Shown: positions 21,660 to 22,003 of the stretch, one piece after another
How positions within the stretch are numbered: position 1 is the first letter of the stretch
Layout: each line of letters opens with the position of its first letter
Virus record (IMG/VR): IMGVR_UViG_3300037847_000963
Coordinates: 1 to 22,003 of that record
DNA: 22,003 bases
DNA from: a virus
Direction: 5' to 3' (one strand)
The notes under the pieces: generated by a model
What the model saw: only the letters and a program-made list of their open reading frames with translations
What the model was told of the DNA's origin: nothing
Databases searched by the model: none
Translations under genes and position numbers: made by a program

Positions 21660-22003
21660 TACTTTCTCCTTACAAACTGCTTGTACCCTTTCACACCGAA
21701 AGAGGCACTTATTGCGATACCCAAGCTGTAAAAATACCAGTCCGGTGCTTTGTGAAGCTGTTCAAAGCCTCTGTCCACAATACCCTCTGCACCCGGTATG
21801 AAGGCTAAAACAAGCGGGATTGACAGCACAATTACGAAAAATTCGTCTTTCCAGCTCGAACCGCTGTTTTCTGCCATAATGCGTTCCCAATCAGCCACAG
21901 ACGTTTTCTCAGATAATAGTATCTTGGCTTTCGCCTCGGCCTCAGTAAGTTTTAGCTTTGCTTCTGCAGCTTGCTTTGTAGTCTTTGCATCGAGCCAACT
22001 ACT
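21659..22003 (-). CDS. Holin, 3-TM gene-transfer-agent type, 5'-partial
   Basis: The frame is open to the window edge, so the start is outside; 114 residues are visible. A GTG at 21898 could start a shorter form, but the upstream codons (DAKTTKQAAEAKLKLTEAEA, KAKILLSEKTSVADWERIMA) read as the Ala/Lys/Glu-rich helix usual before the membrane part in this family, so the longer form is preferred. Then come SSWKDEFF, a first membrane segment (FVIVLSIPLVLAFIPG), a short loop, and a second (WYFYSLGIAISASFGVKG), ending in a basic tail (YKQFVRRK). This matches the GTA_holin_3TM group. It would form membrane lesions that let the adjacent endolysin reach the wall. Confidence 0.85.
   Translation of the reverse strand, partial: SSWLDAKTTKQAAEAKLKLTEAEAKAKILLSEKTSVADWERIMAENSGSSWKDEFFVIVLSIPLVLAFIPGAEGIVDRGFEQLHKAPDWYFYSLGIAISASFGVKGYKQFVRRK

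Overview
The window looks like part of a tailed-phage genome (Caudoviricetes), most likely from a marine virus. No chromosomal genes, tRNAs, rRNAs or insertion sequences are visible. The phage signs are tight gene packing with 1-4 base stop/start overlaps, a complete replication module, a holin/endolysin pair, and a run of large virion-type proteins on the opposite strand. Base composition is moderately AT-rich, judged by eye. The partial holin resembles the three-helix gene-transfer-agent type common in Alphaproteobacteria, so an alphaproteobacterial host is plausible but unproven. Terminase, portal, capsid, tail and integrase genes are not in the window, so lifestyle and virion type can only be inferred.

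Left arm, + strand, 1-10545 (early/replication). A row of tiny unknown genes (1-1160) leads to a winged-HTH/DUF6378 fusion, a family A DNA polymerase with all three exonuclease motifs and Leu at the position equivalent to E. coli 762, a PD-(D/E)XK nuclease with a Cas4-like cysteine set, a basic HNH-like protein, an SNF2-type helicase, a conserved coiled-coil protein, a small MerR/excisionase-like HTH protein, a probable ssDNA-binding protein with an acidic tail, and a 934-residue primase-helicase (AEP primase plus DUF927 ATPase). Together these supply primer synthesis, unwinding, strand protection, synthesis and end processing. A short last gene is followed by a strong intrinsic terminator at 10596-10623.

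Right arm, - strand, 22003-10622 (late). In transcription order: partial holin, GH19-like endolysin, Gly/Ala-rich protein with a C-terminal GDGMSDSIPA-type motif, GNAT-like protein, Gln/Ala-rich virion-type protein, 584-residue probable ejected virion protein, and a 2030-residue giant protein with a zincin motif (HEMGH). This looks like a lysis plus DNA-ejection cassette. The two arms converge at the terminator.

The least explained signals are in non-coding DNA. The 3' untranslated stretch before the terminator is an inverted partial copy of the helicase leader: an 8-base and a 12-base perfect match separated by short spacers. It is also perfectly complementary over 12 bases to the leader of the next gene. 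Several genes share an extended Shine-Dalgarno GGAGAACA, two of them preceded by similar small hairpins. A separate 14-bp hairpin lies just before the primase-helicase start. Whether these form a regulatory RNA circuit is inference.
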